64,000 nt of DNA from Bacteroidota bacterium. Lineage in GTDB: Bacteria; Bacteroidota; Bacteroidia; 2-12-FULL-35-15. Under the pieces are notes generated by a model, which was not told the DNA's origin, made no database searches, and worked only from the letters and a program-made list of their open reading frames with translations. The DNA lies in NCBI GenBank assembly GCA_017303895.1, contig JAFLBF010000013.1, forward strand, positions 1-64,000, read 5' to 3'. How positions within the stretch are numbered: position 1 is the stretch's first letter; each line of letters starts with the position of its first letter. Positions 62,267-64,000 of this stretch are shown one piece after another. A program made the translations under genes and the position numbers.

Positions 62267-63757
62267 TTAACTCTTTTTCTTTCTATTATTTAATACCTTT
62301 TCAATATACTTTTCTGTAGGTAATAACGATTGTTGGATCCTTTTTGAATAATGGATGGAATCAATGATCTCTTTTTGTTTTTGTTCTATAATATCCTTTT
62401 GTTTTTGTATTTCTTCATTCGTAGCAGCAAGCTTTTCATTGGCTCTTTGTTTAATTCTGTTTCTGTTTATGAGTAAAAATGCTGTCACAAAAAGTAATAT
62501 CAATATAGCAATAATAGAAATTATTATGAATGTTTGTTTCTGAAGTCGGCTTTCTTTTTCTGATAATTCCAATTGATTTATTTGATTATCTCTTTGCAGA
62601 AGCTCTATCTCTCTTTGTTTTTTCTCACTTTTATACTTGGCATCGGCTTCGGCCACTTGTTTATTTATATCAAAGGTAAGTGTAGAATCCTTGAAGTGGA
62701 TATATTTATCTTTATAGGTACATGCTTCTTTAAAGTTGCCTATCAGTTGAAAGTATTCTGCTTTTAATTTGTAATAATCTTCGATCAGGTCAGCATTCTT
62801 TATTTCAACAGCAATAGGGTATATAGAGTCAATGTATGAAATAGCGTTTTTAGGTTTTTTATCGTGAATATAAGCCGATGCAATATTCCGGTAAGAGTTT
62901 CCAAATGTTTCCGGTTCTAATTTTTTGTCACGGTTGATCGCTAATGCCGATTGGAAGCTTTTAAGTGCTTCCTCCGGTTTATTCTCCTTCATAAAGATCA
63001 TTCCAATGTTGTTGATTGAAAATACTGCGCCATAATAGTCTTCGGCTTCTAATTTCATTTGAAGCGATTCATTGTACAAGGCGACCGCTCTTTTACGTTC
63101 TCCTATTTTATCCAATGAATTGGCCAGATTGTTCAAAGCCCATGAAAGATAAGGGCTATTGTTTTTTTTGTAAAGATCAACAGAGCGTTCATAATATTCA
63201 ATTGCTTTTTTATAGTTATTCATGGATTGAAAAACATTCCCAATTCCTAAACAAGCGGAAGCTGCTCCTGTTTCCAGTTTGATCGAGTCGAATATCCTTA
63301 GTGCCTGTAAGTAATTGTCGAGTGCATTTTTAGAATCACTTTGTTTGTCGTAATAAGTTCCTATTCCAATTAATGTGGATGCTAATCCTTTTGCATCTTT
63401 CAGCTTTTTTTTGATCTTTTTCGCTTTCTCTAGAAAGAAGAGGGAGGAGTCTGCATTGTTGAAATCGTATAGATTCCCTAGTATGTGATAGGCATTTCCT
63501 AATCCTTTTTCATACTTTATTTTTTGAGCTCTTTCAATGGCTTCAAAAGCATATTTAAAGCTTTGTGTATAATCTTCATGCATCAGCTGCTGAGCGATCT
63601 CATTCAAGGCATTTACTTTTGAAGTATCGGGAATGTTTTGTTGAAGCGTCTTTTGCAATGAATCCAACTTTGCATTTCCAATGCTACTCATCACCAATGG
63701 AGAAAGCAGGAATGCGAGAAGACAAAACCATAAGAATCTATTTAAACGGATCGACAT
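62267..63757 (-). CDS. TPR - transmembrane - coiled-coil protein ending at the SpoIIE linker (second tandem copy)
   Basis: 496 residues from MSIRLNRFLWFCLLAF at 63757, which is a signal peptide start; an upstream TTG is less likely because a promoter-like box lies there. TPRs cover about 50-340, then coiled coil, membrane helix about 406-430 (FIIISIIAILILLFVTAFLL), coiled coil, and the end DSIHYSKRIQQSLLPTEKYIEKVLNNRKKKS. No phosphatase domain. It is 9 bases upstream of the 495-residue paralogue. Confidence 0.9.
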   Translation of the reverse strand: MSIRLNRFLWFCLLAFLLSPLVMSSIGNAKLDSLQKTLQQNIPDTSKVNALNEIAQQLMHEDYTQSFKYAFEAIERAQKIKYEKGLGNAYHILGNLYDFNNADSSLFFLEKAKKIKKKLKDAKGLASTLIGIGTYYDKQSDSKNALDNYLQALRIFDSIKLETGAASACLGIGNVFQSMNNYKKAIEYYERSVDLYKKNNSPYLSWALNNLANSLDKIGERKRAVALYNESLQMKLEAEDYYGAVFSINNIGMIFMKENKPEEALKSFQSALAINRDKKLEPETFGNSYRNIASAYIHDKKPKNAISYIDSIYPIAVEIKNADLIEDYYKLKAEYFQLIGNFKEACTYKDKYIHFKDSTLTFDINKQVAEADAKYKSEKKQREIELLQRDNQINQLELSEKESRLQKQTFIIISIIAILILLFVTAFLLINRNRIKQRANEKLAATNEEIQKQKDIIEQKQKEIIDSIHYSKRIQQSLLPTEKYIEKVLNNRKKKS

Positions 63758-63761
63758 GTTT

Positions 63762-63775
63762 GTTGGATGACCAAC
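63762..63775. promoter_or_regulatory. GTTGG-ATGA-CCAAC inverted repeat in the leader of the TPR array
   Basis: Perfect 5-bp arms, 4 bases upstream of the ATG at 63757 and adjacent to the -7 box. It could form a hairpin over the ribosome binding region or be an operator. Confidence 0.35.
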
Positions 63776-63808
63776 TAAATATACGAAAAAATTAGAATCG
63801 GATGCCAA
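63776..63808 (-). promoter_or_regulatory. Candidate promoter within the TPR array
   Basis: Read leftward TTG (63808-63806), 22-base spacer, TATATTTA (63783-63776), one mismatch from TAnnTTTG. Confidence 0.35.
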
Positions 63809-63897
63809 TGAATATCAATGTCTTTATAGGAAGGGAGTGAGAAATGAAAGTAGGGGAATAAAAATGAATAGGAATAATGGTTGTAGGTAGAAAGTTT

Positions 63898-64000
63898 TTA
63901 TTTTTTTATGTTTTTAAGAACCTTTTCAATGTATTTCTCTTTAGGAAGTAAGGACTGTTGGATCCTTTTTGAATATTGGATAGAGTCGATGATCTCTTTT
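63898..64000 (-). CDS. C-terminus of a third tandem TPR-coiled-coil paralogue (cut by the window edge)
   Basis: Only the last 34 codons are visible: KEIIDSIQYSKRIQQSLLPK, then EKYIEKVLKNIKK and a TAA stop. They align without gaps to the ends of the two following genes, and like them stop at the point where the SpoIIE domain would begin. 140 bases separate this stop from the next paralogue start; apart from the promoter and inverted repeat noted, nothing else is seen there. Confidence 0.85.
   Translation of the reverse strand, partial: KEIIDSIQYSKRIQQSLLPKEKYIEKVLKNIKK

Noticed and set aside
60770-63757. Linker-only TPR proteins as frameshifted SpoIIE genes
   Set aside because: No SpoIIE coding remains follow the stops; the next gene starts with its own signal peptide within 4-9 bases, and all copies end at the same point.
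1-64000. CRISPR arrays, tRNA or rRNA genes, transposases, phage genes
   Set aside because: Looked for regular repeats, tRNA-like cloverleaf ends with CCA and rRNA words while reading; none recognised. A covariance-model scan would be needed to exclude small RNAs.

Overview
The window looks like chromosomal DNA of a free-living, probably aerobic and gliding member of the Bacteroidota. Supporting signs are a fused lpxC/fabZ gene, proteins with type IX secretion system (T9SS) C-terminal sorting domains, a PorE-like lipoprotein, the rpmB-rpmG-DUF4295-ftsY neighbourhood, bacillithiol synthesis (bshC), a dialkylresorcinol (DarA/DarB) cassette, and several promoters of the TTTG-N18..22-TAnnTTTG type used by this phylum. 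No rRNA, tRNA, CRISPR array, insertion sequence or prophage was recognised. Gene density is high. The only stretch over 300 bases without a long gene is 49293-49625, which holds a terminator, a near-consensus promoter, a 38-residue reading frame and an inverted repeat.

Layout. 1-3754 (+): end of a lipid A operon (lpxD, lpxC/fabZ, lpxA) plus an ABC ATPase. 3764-8330 (-): histidine degradation genes hutI and hutG, an ABC-2 permease and a Ppx/GppA phosphatase. 8391-14233 (-): a degenerate M16 peptidase and two T9SS cargo proteins. 14389-15015 (+): deoxynucleoside kinase. 15096-19266 (-): two T9SS-exported phosphatases. 19472-28192 (+): dnaE, a lipoprotein hydrolase, and a three-gene surface O-acylation cassette (two SGNH proteins and an MBOAT). 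28284-33694 (+): rpmB, pepP, rpmG, DUF4295, ftsY, a GxxExxY gene that looks inserted, rimO and a SiaC-like (DUF1987) gene. 33691-40021: NUDIX, bshC, queE, PorE-like lipoprotein, a MORN-type protein and a rhodanese. 40165-43131 (+): a TPR-GAF-GAF-SpoIIE phosphatase. 43124-45816: oxyR divergent from dps-ahpC-ahpD. 45857-49292: an HTH regulator divergent from an orphan three-gene operon. 49424-50786: a small reading frame and a PAS-SpoIIE phosphatase. 50839-53058 (-): DUF6580 membrane protein and an acyl-CoA carboxylase. 53189-57875 (-): darA, darB, a hotdog protein and an ABC exporter. 57949-58758 (-): an unknown exported protein. 58822-64000 (-): a tandem array of TPR-transmembrane-coiled-coil proteins ending in a SpoIIE phosphatase.

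Two themes stand out. The first is PP2C/SpoIIE signalling: three SpoIIE phosphatases with different sensors, one SiaC-like phosphoprotein, and three tandem paralogues that keep the sensor, membrane helix and linker helix of the phosphatase but stop where the catalytic domain should begin. These are apparently co-transcribed with a full-length version, and this array is the best candidate here for an undescribed system. The second is a compact OxyR regulon with a well-formed E. coli-type half operator placed just upstream of the dps promoter, driving a mycobacterial-type AhpC/AhpD pair. The tetranucleotide GATC is strongly over-represented in the core genes and absent from the GxxExxY gene, which also carries flanking 13-bp inverted repeats.
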